64,000 bases of DNA from Bog-532 sp965277615 (GCA_965277615.1 CBDIDG010000005.1:806001-870000), one strand, 5' to 3'; shown: positions 9,177 to 17,476, counted from the first letter of the stretch. Made by a program: numbers and translations. Notes: generated by a model not told the origin, from the letters alone.

Positions 9177-9957
9177 GCCAGCGCACGTCCCCGGCCAGGC
9201 TGCTGTCGGTGTCCGGCGTCTCGCACACGGCCGGTGCCCCGGCCGCTCGCACCACCCCGAGGATCAGTTCCGGGTCGATGGTGCCGGCGGTCAGGTTCGC
9301 GTGCCGGTCCCGGCTGGAGCCGAACGGGTCCCGCGAGTTGTTGCAGTGCACCAGGTCGATCCGGCCGGTGATGGCCTTGATCTTGTCCACCACGTCGGCC
9401 AGGTCGAGGCCGGCCGAGTTGGCGTGGCAGGTGTCCAGGCAGAACCCGACCTGCCCGTCGCCTTCGCCGCCGGAGATCCCGGCCGTCACCGCGTCCCACA
9501 GGCGGCCGATCGCGTCCAGCGTCCGGGCCATCGCGTGGGTCCCGCCCGCGGTGTTCTCGATCAGCAGCGGGATGGGCCGCTCGACCCGCTCCATCACCTT
9601 CTGCCAGTTGGCGTAGCCCTCGGCCGGGTCCACGTCGCCGGTCACGTGGCCGCCGTGCACGATCAGTCCCTTGGCCCCGATCGACGCCGCCGCCTCTAGC
9701 TGCTGGGTCAGGATCTTACGGCTCGGGATCCGGATCCGGTTGTTGGTGGTGGCCACGTTGACCACGTACGGCGCGTGAATGTAGGCCTCGACCCCGGCCG
9801 CGGCGAACGACGCCTTGAGCTCGGCCGGGTCGCCGGGGATCACCGGCCCCTTCCACCCCTGCGGGTCCCCCAGAAAGAACTGCACCGCGTCGGCGCCGCG
9901 CGCGGTGGCCTGCCCGAGCGGGTCGGGCTCGTCGATGTGCACCCCAATACGCACCAT
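9151..9957 (-). CDS. nfo: endonuclease IV-type AP endonuclease
   Basis: Class II apurinic/apyrimidinic endonuclease acting in base excision repair. The 268-residue protein is a TIM-barrel of the xylose-isomerase-like superfamily. Zn-ligand regions are visible: YIHAPYVVNVAT, LIVHGGHVTG, LLIENTAGG, VGFCLDTCHANSAG, DLVHCNNSRDPFGSSRDRHANL and the terminal VCETPDTD. The length is close to the usual 270-290. The start MVRIGVHIDEPDPLG is typical for actinobacterial members. It converges on the GT87 gene with a 26-base overlap and appears monocistronic. Its upstream intergenic gap is short (45 bases to the next stop), so it could share a transcript with the small membrane protein gene upstream. Confidence 0.93.
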   Translation of the reverse strand: MVRIGVHIDEPDPLGQATARGADAVQFFLGDPQGWKGPVIPGDPAELKASFAAAGVEAYIHAPYVVNVATTNNRIRIPSRKILTQQLEAAASIGAKGLIVHGGHVTGDVDPAEGYANWQKVMERVERPIPLLIENTAGGTHAMARTLDAIGRLWDAVTAGISGGEGDGQVGFCLDTCHANSAGLDLADVVDKIKAITGRIDLVHCNNSRDPFGSSRDRHANLTAGTIDPELILGVVRAAGAPAVCETPDTDSSLAGDVRWLKEHLAAG

Positions 9958-10002
9958 GCCCCGAGCCTAGCCGCCGGCCCTGTCAGCCAGAGGTTCCCGC
10001 GG

Positions 10003-10371
10003 TCAGCCGATCCCGCCCGCGGCCAGGCCGAGGCAGGCGCCGACGAATCCGGCGATCATCCCGGTGACGATGAGGATGCGCTCGTTCCGGGTGCCCGAGA
10101 TCATCTGGAAGTACAGCCCGATGAAGATCGAGAGCGCACCGGTGACCGTGGCGATGAAGTGCAGGGCCGACGGGGTCCCATGCACGTTGCGCACGATCAT
10201 GCCGAGCACGAACGAGACCAGGCCGAGCACGATCGTCACGATCGCGGCCGAGGTCACGGCCTTGGTGCCGGCCCCGTCAGGGGGGAAGAGCGCCAGGTGC
10301 TGCTCCCCGGTTTGATCCTCGGTCTGCTCCGCACCGGGCGTTCTGGTGTTCGCCACGTCCGCCACCTCCAA
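10003..10371 (-). CDS. small membrane protein of unknown function
   Basis: A 122-residue protein I do not recognise. The first 35 residues are hydrophilic and acidic (EVADVANTRTPGAEQTEDQTGEQ). Three hydrophobic segments follow: VTSAAIVTIVLGLVSFVLGMI, LHFIATVTGALSIFIGLYFQM and ILIVTGMIAGFVGACLGLAAG. It lies 45 bases upstream of the AP endonuclease gene in the same orientation and may be cotranscribed. On the other side it diverges from the rpsF operon. The coherent transmembrane pattern and codon use support a real gene, but no function can be given. Confidence 0.65.
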   Translation of the reverse strand: MEVADVANTRTPGAEQTEDQTGEQHLALFPPDGAGTKAVTSAAIVTIVLGLVSFVLGMIVRNVHGTPSALHFIATVTGALSIFIGLYFQMISGTRNERILIVTGMIAGFVGACLGLAAGGIG

Positions 10372-10612
10372 TTCGGGCCTGCCCCGCAGAACTGCTGATC
10401 CCGATTGTTCCCCGCTCAGGTCACGGAATCACCCCCACCCCGGCTGGATGATCACATCGATGCGGCGGTTGCGGATGAGATGGGCCTCGGAGGTGGTTAT
10501 GACCGGTTGCTGACCTGGTACGGCCGCGATGCGGCCCGGATTGTCGGTGGCCCACGGTATGCTGGCCGCGCTGTGAGATTAACGGAGGGCCACCGGAGCC
10601 GCCGTTCTCCAG

Positions 10613-10657
10613 CTCCTCCTGTCACGGAGAGACCGTGACCGCGCAGTCCAGAGGAGG
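10613..10657 (+). promoter_or_regulatory. rpsF leader hairpin that could mask the Shine-Dalgarno
   Basis: In the leader just before rpsF a perfect 7-bp stem, GTCACGG - AGAGA - CCGTGAC (10621-10639), sits between CTCCTCCT (10613-10620) and the ribosome-binding site AGGAGG (10652-10657), which are complementary. The outer pairing would sequester the Shine-Dalgarno. Autoregulation of rpsF operons by the S6:S18 complex through leader RNA is known in other bacteria. Whether this hairpin is that motif is inference. Confidence 0.35.
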
Positions 10658-10669
10658 CAAGGATCGCGC

Positions 10670-10960
10670 ATGCGTAACTACGAGATGATGATCATCCTCG
10701 ACCCAACCATCGAGGAGCGAGCCGTACAGCCGTCCCTTGAGCAGTTTCTCCAGGTCGTCCCCACTGGTGGGGGTCGCGTAGAGAAGCTGGACATCTGGGG
10801 GAGGCGCCGCCTCGCCTACGACATCGACAAGCGGGCCGAGGGGATCTACGCGGTGGTCGACCTGGCCGCCGAGCCCGACACGGTCCGGGAGCTGGACCGT
10901 CAGCTCAACCTGAACGAAGCGGTGCTCCGCACCAAGGTCGTGCGGCCGCAGATCCACTGA
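10670..10960 (+). CDS. rpsF: 30S ribosomal protein S6
   Basis: A 96-residue bS6 that binds 16S rRNA together with S18 in the platform of the small subunit. It begins MRNYEMMIILDPTIEERAV and contains WGRRRLAYDIDKRAEGIYAVVDL, both diagnostic. The C-terminus EAVLRTKVVRPQIH lacks the acidic tail found in E. coli, as usual for actinomycetes. The strong ribosome-binding site AGGAGG lies 12 bases upstream of the ATG. It is the first gene of the rpsF-ssb-rpsR-rplI operon. Confidence 0.97.
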   Translation: MRNYEMMIILDPTIEERAVQPSLEQFLQVVPTGGGRVEKLDIWGRRRLAYDIDKRAEGIYAVVDLAAEPDTVRELDRQLNLNEAVLRTKVVRPQIH

Positions 10961-11010
10961 CGGGGCACAGCCACCCAATCAGCACGAAACGCTAGAACCG
11001 GGAGAGCCCG

Positions 11011-11550
11011 ATGGCAGCAGGCGACACCCAGATCACAATCGCGGGCAACCTTGTTGACGACCCCGAACTTCGATTCACGCCGTCCGGTCAGCCGGTGGCG
11101 CGCTTCCGCATAGCCTCGACGCCGCGCTTCCGTGACAACGCCTCTGGCGAGTGGAAGGACGGCGACAGCCTGTTCCTGACCTGCAACGTCTGGCGGCAGG
11201 CGGCCGAGAACGTGGCCGAGAGCCTGCAGCGCGGTATGCGGGTCATCGTCTCAGGCCGGTTGCGGCAGCGCTCGTATGAGACCAAAGAAGGCGAGAAGCG
11301 CACCGTCTACGAAGTCGAAGTCGACGACGTGGGCCCGTCGCTCCGTAACGCCTCAGCGAAGGTAGCCAAGGTCAGCCGGTCCGGAGGCGGATTCGGCGGC
11401 GGCCAGGGCGGCCAGAGCTACAGCGGCGGTAACGGCGGCGGCGGCAACGGTTCCGGTGGATCCGGTGGATCCGGCGGCGGTGGCCGGGCCGAGGCTGACC
11501 CTTGGGCCAGCTCGGACTCCGGCGGGTTCTCCGACGAGCCGCCGTTCTAG
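11011..11550 (+). CDS. ssb: single-stranded DNA-binding protein
   Basis: Binds single-stranded DNA as a tetramer during replication, repair and recombination. The 179-residue protein has an N-terminal OB fold (MAAGDTQITIAGNLVDDPELRFTPSG, FLTCNVWRQAAENVAES, RGMRVIVSGRLRQRSYE) covering about residues 1-120. A Gly/Ser-rich linker and the acidic protein-interaction tip SDEPPF at the C-terminus follow. It lies 50 bases after rpsF and before rpsR, the usual actinobacterial order, which ties it to ribosomal protein expression. Confidence 0.97.
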   Translation: MAAGDTQITIAGNLVDDPELRFTPSGQPVARFRIASTPRFRDNASGEWKDGDSLFLTCNVWRQAAENVAESLQRGMRVIVSGRLRQRSYETKEGEKRTVYEVEVDDVGPSLRNASAKVAKVSRSGGGFGGGQGGQSYSGGNGGGGNGSGGSGGSGGGGRAEADPWASSDSGGFSDEPPF

Positions 11551-11636
11551 CCGTTCGCGCTGGGGCCGGACGTTCAACACCATTACCCATACCGACCATC
11601 CCCGCCTGGGGCGGGGCTCTGAACTGGAGCACCACG

Positions 11637-11873
11637 ATGGCCAAGCCACCCATTCGAAAGCCAAAGAAGAAGGTCTGCGTCTTCTGCCAGGAGAAGATCT
11701 CCTACGTGGATTACAAGGACACCGGTCTGCTGCGGAAGTTCATTTCCGACCGCGGCAAGATCCGCGCACGGCGGGTCACCGGTAACTGCACGCAGCACCA
11801 GCGGGACGTCGCCACGGCGATCAAGAACGCCCGCGAGATGGCGCTGCTGCCCTACACCAGCACGGCTCGCTGA
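11637..11873 (+). CDS. rpsR: 30S ribosomal protein S18 (cysteine-containing form)
   Basis: A 78-residue bS18, partner of S6. MAKPPIRKPKKKVCVFCQEKISY followed by YKDTGLLRKFISDRGKIRARRVTGNC identifies it. CVFC plus NC supplies the cysteines of the zinc-binding (C+) type. Actinomycetes often also encode a cysteine-free S18 elsewhere that takes over under zinc limitation. The ATG at 11637 is chosen because it gives the family N-terminus; longer in-frame extensions reach back into ssb. Confidence 0.96.
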   Translation: MAKPPIRKPKKKVCVFCQEKISYVDYKDTGLLRKFISDRGKIRARRVTGNCTQHQRDVATAIKNAREMALLPYTSTAR

Positions 11874-11893
11874 GACCGCGGGGAGGAACTGAT

Positions 11894-12355
11894 ATGAGCC
11901 GGACACCGATGAAGCTCATCCTCACCCAGGAGGTCGGCGGCCTCGGAGCCCCAGGCGACGTCGTAGACGTGGCCGCGGGTTACGGGCGCAACTACCTCAT
12001 CCCCCGCGGCTTCGCGATGCGGTGGACGCGGGGCGCGGAGAAGCAGGTCGACCTGATCCGCCGGGCCCGCTCGGTCCGCGAGATCCGCAGCCTGGACGAC
12101 GCCAAGGTGGTCGCGGGCGAGCTAGCCAGCCTCCGGGTGCGGCTGCCCCGGCGTGCGGGCGCCAACGGCCGTCTGTTCGGGTCGGTCGGCTCGTCGGACA
12201 TCGCCGATGCGGTCCGCGCGGCGGGCGGCCCCGAGCTCGACCGCCGTCGCATCGAGGTCCCCGACCCGATCAAGACCGCCGGGACCCACCAGGTCCGGGT
12301 GCGTCTGCACCCCGAAGTCACCGCCACCATCGACCTCGAGGTCGTCGCGGGCTGA
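11894..12355 (+). CDS. rplI: 50S ribosomal protein L9
   Basis: A 153-residue bL9 that binds 23S rRNA near the L1 stalk. The N-terminal domain MKLILTQEVGGLGAPGDVVDVAAGYGRNYLIPRGFAMRWT is diagnostic. A long helix and a C-terminal domain with GRLFGSVGSSDIADAV and GTHQVRVRLHPEVTATIDLEVV follow. It lies 20 bases after rpsR and closes the operon; a hairpin terminator follows 25 bases after the stop. Confidence 0.96.
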   Translation: MSRTPMKLILTQEVGGLGAPGDVVDVAAGYGRNYLIPRGFAMRWTRGAEKQVDLIRRARSVREIRSLDDAKVVAGELASLRVRLPRRAGANGRLFGSVGSSDIADAVRAAGGPELDRRRIEVPDPIKTAGTHQVRVRLHPEVTATIDLEVVAG

Positions 12356-12379
12356 CCAGACCCACGGGTCACACGCCAA

Positions 12380-12426
12380 ACGGCCGCGCCCCGGGACTCA
12401 AGTCCCCCGGCGCGGCCGTTTCGTCT
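12380..12426 (+). terminator. intrinsic terminator of the rpsF-rplI operon
   Basis: Arms CGGCCGCG (12381-12388) and CGCGGCCG (12411-12418) pair. They continue inward as CC/GG and, after two mismatches, GGGACT/AGTCCC, closing on a short CA loop. The 3' side is followed by TTTCGTCT. Position right after rplI fits a rho-independent terminator. Confidence 0.7.
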
Positions 12427-13060
12427 CCGTAAGAAGTTCGGGGCCTCCCAGCACGTGGGTTGTCCGCTTCACTGGAGCACCTGCAGGGATAATCCCTGCT
12501 GACGCTCCAGTGGGGCCGGGACACCCGGCGTCCCACCTCGCCAGTCCCTTCGGCCCCACGCGACCCACCGACCAGGCCTCACCCATCACGCTCGTCACAC
12601 GAGTTGGCGGGCGGTGCCTCCGGCGGGGGCGCTTCCGGCTCCGGGATGGAGGAAGCCCTTTTGGGCCTGACCCTTCCCGGGCTCGCCGTCGTCCGGCCCG
12701 CCGGCTGGCGGGACGACGGCGACGGGCCTGGATCCATTCTCCGGTGGCGTTCTCAGTCGTATTCGCTGAAACCGCCGCCCCGTAATGGATCACCCCTCGC
12801 TCCCGGGGCGCGTGAGGCTGACGGGAAGGTGCGGTGTCACAACGGCCGTACCCGCAGCCCCGGAGGTCACAACAGTCACGAGCAGCCCGGCATGCGGCGT
12901 CGGTCCGGGACGACGTGCGGCCCTGGCCTGGGCGTGCGGCGCCGACCCCGAGGGGATGTCGGGCCTCGGCTGGGGTGCCGACCCGGGCGCCGTGCTGCCC
13001 CTCCCGCCCGGTTACTCGGGGTGGGCGAGCGCCGTGCCACCCCTGCCCCGCCCCGCCCGG
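12427..13060. other. intergenic region with hairpin and GC-rich direct repeat; no convincing gene
   Basis: The open frames here are GC-driven and unlike known proteins. Visible structure: a composite hairpin at 12470-12512, in which outer arms CACTGGAGC/GCTCCAGTG enclose inner arms GCAGGGAT/ATCCCTGC. Further right, a 23-bp direct repeat starting CCCGCCCGGTTACTCG occurs at 13003-13025 and 13052-13074; its second copy overlaps the end of the small minus-strand gene that follows. Confidence 0.5.
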
Positions 13061-13249
13061 TTACTCGGGGTGGGGGTGTTCGTAGGCGGCTTGGAGGCGG
13101 GCGACTTCGGGGTCGAGGTCGGCCAGCATGGCCCAGATGGCGGCCACCCGCGCGCTCAGCTCAGCCGACGTCAAGCCTGCCGCGTCCTCCGCCAGCTGGT
13201 CAATTGCGCTGATGACTCCGGCGATCGCCCCGCACTCGATCGAACACAC
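13061..13249 (-). CDS. small hypothetical protein
   Basis: A 62-residue ORF, MCSIECGAIAGVISAIDQL and onward, predicted mostly helical with heptad-like spacing of Leu, Ile and Ala. The segment AGLTSAELSARVAAIWAML vaguely recalls the N-terminal part of DUF222/13E12-repeat proteins, but this is not strong enough to assign. Amino acid composition looks protein-like compared with competing frames. Its last codons lie inside one copy of a duplicated 23-bp sequence. It points away from dnaB. Function unknown. Confidence 0.45.
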   Translation of the reverse strand: MCSIECGAIAGVISAIDQLAEDAAGLTSAELSARVAAIWAMLADLDPEVARLQAAYEHPHPE

Positions 13250-13800
13250 GCTCGGATACTAGCGGGGGCCGGTGACAGGACACGCCGTGATCAGGTTAAT
13301 CTCTCCCGGGCTCTGGGACGCGGTTGCGTAGGAGCGCCGCCGTCCCGAGGACGAGGATCGAAGGCCGGACGGGGACCCACGCGCCAGGCTTGTTAAATAT
13401 CGTTTTTCGGTGCCGGCGGTGCCGGCGGTGCCGGCGGTGACGTCGGTGGATCGCTTATCTACGGCGGGTTACCGGCGTGGCGCGGCCGAGCCTGTGGATA
13501 ACTCTGGCTACCGGGGATGGATCTTGGGGACCAATCTTTTTTCCACACACAGGGCGTGTGCCGTGTTTTAGCAGGTCAGAAGCCTGATCAAGCCATCGAA
13601 TCAGCCGTTGTCACAGCGCAGTCCCCAGGCTGTGCACAGTGCTGCCGGCGTGTCTTCACAGACTGTCCACAGGGCTGTGCACACGATGAGTTGGCGTACC
13701 GGAGCCAACGCCGGCAAACTGTCGTACTCGTCCGCTAGAACGGAACCATCACCACCTCGCGCGAGTGCCGCGCGACGTACAGCCCAGGAGGTGCAGCCGG
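13250..13800. other. dnaB upstream region with DnaA-box-like cluster
   Basis: No convincing gene lies here. Contents from left to right: an AT-rich patch TGTTAAATATCGTTTTT (13391-13407); three tandem GGTGCCGGC-type units (about 13408-13437); then five 9-mers close to the DnaA box. These are TGTGGATAA at 13493-13501 (exact TTATCCACA on the minus strand), TTTTCCACA at 13539-13547, CTGTGCACA at 13630-13638, CTGTCCACA at 13663-13671 and CTGTGCACA at 13675-13683. The dnaB ribosome-binding site AGGAGGTG is at 13786-13793. Confidence 0.55.
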
Positions 13801-16431
13801 GTGAGTGTCGCCGAGATCGCGCCCCGTGGCGGCGAGTTCGAGCGGACACCCCCGCACGACGTCGCCGCGGAGCAGTGTGTGCTCGGCGGGATGCTGCTGT
13901 CTAAGGACGCCATCTCCGACGTCATCGAGGTCATCCGGCCGCAGGATCACTACCGGCCCGCCCACCAGGTCATTCACGAGGTCGTGCTGGACCTGTACGG
14001 CCGGGGCGAGCCCGCCGACGCGATCACCGTGGCCAACGATCTGACCCGGCGCGGCGAGATCGGCCGGGTGGGCGGCGCCCCCTACCTGCACACGCTGATC
14101 GCCTCGGTGCCGACGGCCGCGAACGCCGGCTACTACGCCCGGATCGTGCGGGAGCGGGCCGTCCTGCGGCGGCTGGTCGAGGCCGGCACCCGGATCGTCC
14201 AGTTCGGTTACGCGGGCGACGCCGACGCCGACGACCTGGTCGACCGGGCCCAGGCCGAGGTCTACGCGATCACCGACAAGCGGACGGCCGAGGACTATCA
14301 CTCGCTGGCCGACATCATGCCGGGCGCGCTGGACGAGATCGAGGCCATCGGCAGCCGCGGCGGCGGGATGACCGGGGTGCCGACCGGCTTCGCCGACCTG
14401 GACTCGCTCACCAACGGGCTGCACCCCGGCCAGATGATCGTCATCGCGGCCCGGCCCGCCATGGGCAAAAGCACGTTGGCCCTAGATTTTGCTCGCGCTG
14501 CTGCCATAAAGACCCAGCTGACCACGGCGTTCTTCAGCCTGGAGATGGGCCGCAACGAAATCACCATGCGGCTGCTGTCGGCCGAGGCCCGGGTCGGGCT
14601 GCACACCATGCGGACCGGCCAGATGAGCGACGACGACTGGACGCGGCTGGCCCGGAGGATGAGCGAGGTCGCGGACGCCCCGCTGTTCATCGACGACTCA
14701 CCCAACATGTCGATGATGGAGATCCGGGCCAAGTGCCGCCGGCTCAAGCAGCGGCACGACCTGAAGATGGTCATCATCGACTACCTCCAGCTGATGTCCT
14801 CGCCCAAGCGGGTGGAGAACCGCCAGCAGGAGGTGTCCGAGATGTCCCGGTCACTGAAGCTGCTGGCCAAGGAGCTGGAGGTGCCGGTCATCGCGCTGTC
14901 CCAGCTCAACCGGGGTCCGGAGCAGCGCACCGACAAGAAGCCGCAGCTGTCGGACCTGCGTGAGTCGGGCTGCCTGACCAGCGAGACGCGAATTCTGCGG
15001 GCGGACACGGGAGCGGAGAGCACCCTCGGTGAGCTGCTGGCCTCGGGAGAACGTGACGTGCCGGTGTGGTCCCTCGACGAGAAGCTGCGGCTGGTCCCGC
15101 GGACCATGACGCACGTGTTTCCCAGTGGAACCAAGGAAGTTTTCCGGGTGCGGCTGGCCTCCGGGCGGGAAGTCCAGGCGACGGTCAACCACCCGTTTCT
15201 CACCTATGACGGCTGGCGCTCGCTGGGCGACCTCACGGTAGGAAGCCGGGTCGCGGTTCCGCGGCACACCCCGGGGCCGCTCGAAACGCGGCCAATGGCT
15301 GAGCCGGAGATCATCCTGCTGGCCCACCTGCTCGGTGACGGGTCGTTCGTGCGAAAGCAGCCGATCCGCTACGCGAGTACGGACGAGGCCAACCTGACCG
15401 CCGTGGCCACCGCAGCCGAGCACTTCGGCATAACGGCCGTCCGCGACGAATACCCAGCCGCCCGGTGTACGACGATGCGGCTGCCCGCGCCTTACCGGCT
15501 CACTCATGGCCGCCGTAATCCGGTGGCGGAGTGGCTCGACTCACTGAGCTTGTTCGGCCTGCGTAGCTACGACAAGTTCATTCCAGGCCCGGTATTCGCG
15601 CTGCCCAAGCAGCAGGTTGCGCTATTCATCCGCCACTTGTGGGCGACCGACGGATGCGTCTGGTGGGACGCAAACAACAGCCAGGCCCGGGTCTACTACG
15701 CCTCAACCAGTAGGCGAATGGTGGACGATCTAGCCCGGCTGCTGCTGCGCTTCAATGTGATGACGCGCATCAAGGAGACCAGGAAGGGTGCCTACCGGCC
15801 CTGCTACCACCTGGTGATCTACGGCGCTGAGAACCAGCTGCGGTTCCTTCAGGGCATTGGAGTGCACGGTGCCCGGGGTGTCACGGCAGACTGGCTGATC
15901 GGCATTCTGAGCGCAGTCAAGGGCAACACCAACCTGGACACCATCCCGCGGGACGTCTGGGACCGTGTGCGCACTGCGCTCGATGAGCAAAAGATGCCCC
16001 TGCGCCAGTTCGCGACCGCGCTCGGAACGCAGTACTGCGGGAGCACCCTGTGGAAACACGCACCCAGCCGTGAGCGCCTGTCCCGGGTGGCCACGATCCT
16101 GGACGACGCTGAGCTGGACATGATCGCCACCAACGACGTCTTCTGGGATGAGATCGCGTCCATCGAAAGCTGCGGCGAGCAGCCTGTGTATGACGCCACG
16201 GTCCTCGGGTCGCATAACTTCGTGGCCAACGGCATCAGCCTTCACAACAGCATCGAGCAGGACGCCGACATGGTGATCCTGCTGCACCGCGAGGACGTGT
16301 ACGAGCGGGAATCGCCCCGGGCCGGTGAGGCCGACCTGATCGTGGCCAAGCACCGTAACGGACCCACCACCACGGTGACCGTCGCCTTCCAGGGGCACTA
16401 CAGCCGCTTCGTGGACATGGCCCCGAGCTGA
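13801..16431 (+). CDS. dnaB: replicative DNA helicase DnaB with in-frame intein
   Basis: The hexameric 5'-3' helicase that unwinds DNA at the replication fork. The precursor is about 876 residues. The N-extein (1-390) holds the primase-interacting N-domain (PHDVAAEQCVLGGMLL) and the RecA-like core with Walker A in ARPAMGKSTLALD (about 217-229). The C-extein resumes with SIEQDADMVILLHREDVYE and ends GHYSRFVDMAPS. Spliced product would be about 450 residues, the normal DnaB size. GTG 13801 is chosen over an earlier in-frame start because AGGAGGTG sits seven bases upstream. The intein interrupts DLRESG/SIEQD in the conserved motif 4 region. The gene follows rplI at a distance, as in mycobacteria and streptomycetes. 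Confidence 0.96.
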   Translation: MSVAEIAPRGGEFERTPPHDVAAEQCVLGGMLLSKDAISDVIEVIRPQDHYRPAHQVIHEVVLDLYGRGEPADAITVANDLTRRGEIGRVGGAPYLHTLIASVPTAANAGYYARIVRERAVLRRLVEAGTRIVQFGYAGDADADDLVDRAQAEVYAITDKRTAEDYHSLADIMPGALDEIEAIGSRGGGMTGVPTGFADLDSLTNGLHPGQMIVIAARPAMGKSTLALDFARAAAIKTQLTTAFFSLEMGRNEITMRLLSAEARVGLHTMRTGQMSDDDWTRLARRMSEVADAPLFIDDSPNMSMMEIRAKCRRLKQRHDLKMVIIDYLQLMSSPKRVENRQQEVSEMSRSLKLLAKELEVPVIALSQLNRGPEQRTDKKPQLSDLRESGCLTSETRILRADTGAESTLGELLASGERDVPVWSLDEKLRLVPRTMTHVFPSGTKEVFRVRLASGREVQATVNHPFLTYDGWRSLGDLTVGSRVAVPRHTPGPLETRPMAEPEIILLAHLLGDGSFVRKQPIRYASTDEANLTAVATAAEHFGITAVRDEYPAARCTTMRLPAPYRLTHGRRNPVAEWLDSLSLFGLRSYDKFIPGPVFALPKQQVALFIRHLWATDGCVWWDANNSQARVYYASTSRRMVDDLARLLLRFNVMTRIKETRKGAYRPCYHLVIYGAENQLRFLQGIGVHGARGVTADWLIGILSAVKGNTNLDTIPRDVWDRVRTALDEQKMPLRQFATALGTQYCGSTLWKHAPSRERLSRVATILDDAELDMIATNDVFWDEIASIESCGEQPVYDATVLGSHNFVANGISLHNSIEQDADMVILLHREDVYERESPRAGEADLIVAKHRNGPTTTVTVAFQGHYSRFVDMAPS
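14971..16248 (+). other. DnaB intein with LAGLIDADG-type homing endonuclease
   Basis: A 426-residue protein-splicing element. Block A starts at Cys (CLTSETRILRADTGAE). Block B has TVNH in REVQATVNHPFLTYDGW. The C-terminal blocks read VYDATVLGSHNFVANGISLHN, followed by the Ser +1 nucleophile of the C-extein. Between them are two dodecapeptide motifs, LLAHLLGDGSFV and FIRHLWATDGCVWW, both keeping the acidic residue. The insertion point (RESG/C...HN/S) and sequence match my memory of the M. tuberculosis DnaB intein. All splice residues appear intact, so splicing should be functional. Confidence 0.93.
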
Positions 16432-16462
16432 GCCCCGCCGCTGCCGTGAGCGGTGACCCGGC

Positions 16463-17338
16463 TTAGCAGGTGGTGAGTTGCGGACCCTCGACGGAGGTGT
16501 CCGGGGCGCGTCCCCACTCGGCCCAGGAGCCGTCGTAGACCCGGACCCTGTCGCGGCCGATTAGGTAGGTGAGCACGAACCAGGCCGTGGCCGCCCGCCC
16601 GCCGATGGTGCAGTAGGTGATCAAATCCCCGCTCCCCTCGAGGACGGGCGGCGCGAACATCCGGCGCAGTTCCGCCGCAGAGCGGAACGACCCGTCCTCG
16701 CGATAGAGGCCATCGACAGGCTGGTGGACGGCCGAAGGCACATGCCCGGCACGGCCGCCTGGCTCCATACCGCCCGATGGCCAGAAGCGCTCGCCCCGGT
16801 ACTCAGCCGCTGAGCGCACATCGATCAGGGTGGAGGCCGGTTGCCGGATGGCCTCGTCCACCGCCGCCCGGTCCGCCCGGATACGAGAATCCTCAGCACC
16901 GAAGACGAAGCCACTCCCAGGCGGGTCGCTCGCGGCCGTGCTCCACGAGTGGCCGCCCGCCCGCCAGGTCTCACGTGAGCAGTCCAGGATGCGCACGTCG
17001 GGATGCCCGTAGAGCTTCATCAGCCAAAAGCCCAGCGCAGGCGCGTACCCGTAGAACACCACCGTGGAGTCCGGGCCGATCCCCGACCGCGCGACCAGCC
17101 TTTCCAGGGCGGCCGTTCCCGCCAGGCGGTAATCGGCGTCCTTCAGGTCGGCGTAGACGTTCCACAGCACTGCACCGTCAATGTGCCAGCTGTCGTAGGC
17201 GGCCGGGCTGACGTCGACTTCGACTACCCGTACGCGTGGGTCGCTCAGGCGAGCCTGCAGCCATTCGGGATCGACCAGCACCTGGTCGCTGGGGGCCAGG
17301 CGAGGCATGGATGCTACCGTCATCGCTGTTGCTTTCAT
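16463..17338 (-). CDS. two-domain rhodanese sulfurtransferase
   Basis: A 291-residue tandem-rhodanese protein of the thiosulfate/3-mercaptopyruvate sulfurtransferase type, moving sulfane sulfur to a thiophilic acceptor in the cytoplasm. The inactive N-terminal domain contains AAYDSWHIDGAVLWN and VVFYGYAPALGFWLMKLYGHPDV. The catalytic C-terminal domain has TLIDVRSAAEYRGERF and the active-site loop YCTIGGRAAT with the nucleophilic Cys. The ATG at 17338 is preferred over longer starts because GGGAGG lies seven bases upstream. It is downstream of the SARP-like regulator on the same strand (138-base gap), so the two may be functionally linked. Confidence 0.85.
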   Translation of the reverse strand: MKATAMTVASMPRLAPSDQVLVDPEWLQARLSDPRVRVVEVDVSPAAYDSWHIDGAVLWNVYADLKDADYRLAGTAALERLVARSGIGPDSTVVFYGYAPALGFWLMKLYGHPDVRILDCSRETWRAGGHSWSTAASDPPGSGFVFGAEDSRIRADRAAVDEAIRQPASTLIDVRSAAEYRGERFWPSGGMEPGGRAGHVPSAVHQPVDGLYREDGSFRSAAELRRMFAPPVLEGSGDLITYCTIGGRAATAWFVLTYLIGRDRVRVYDGSWAEWGRAPDTSVEGPQLTTC

Positions 17339-17476
17339 TGGAAACCTCCCTGTGTTCACGCTCTCTGGCCATAGATCTACGTCGGCGCCCTTGCCGCAAC
17401 GTTGCGGCGAGGTTGGCGACACCTTGGCGGCCACGCAGGACGCCGCGAGCGGTCCCGGGCCGGTACCAGTCACCAT

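Noticed and set aside
12754..12769. CAGTCGTATTCGCTGA shared with 39076-39091 near the IS30 right end
   Set aside because: A single 16-base match between two sites in a 64-kb window is within chance expectation and no further similarity extends from it.
12785..13396. 203-codon plus-strand frame between rplI and dnaB
   Set aside because: Low-complexity, runs through direct repeats and antisense to a better small ORF; no recognisable domain.
13517..13738. 73-codon frame across the DnaA-box-like cluster
   Set aside because: Codons come from the repeated TGTGCACA/TCCACA sites; not protein-like.
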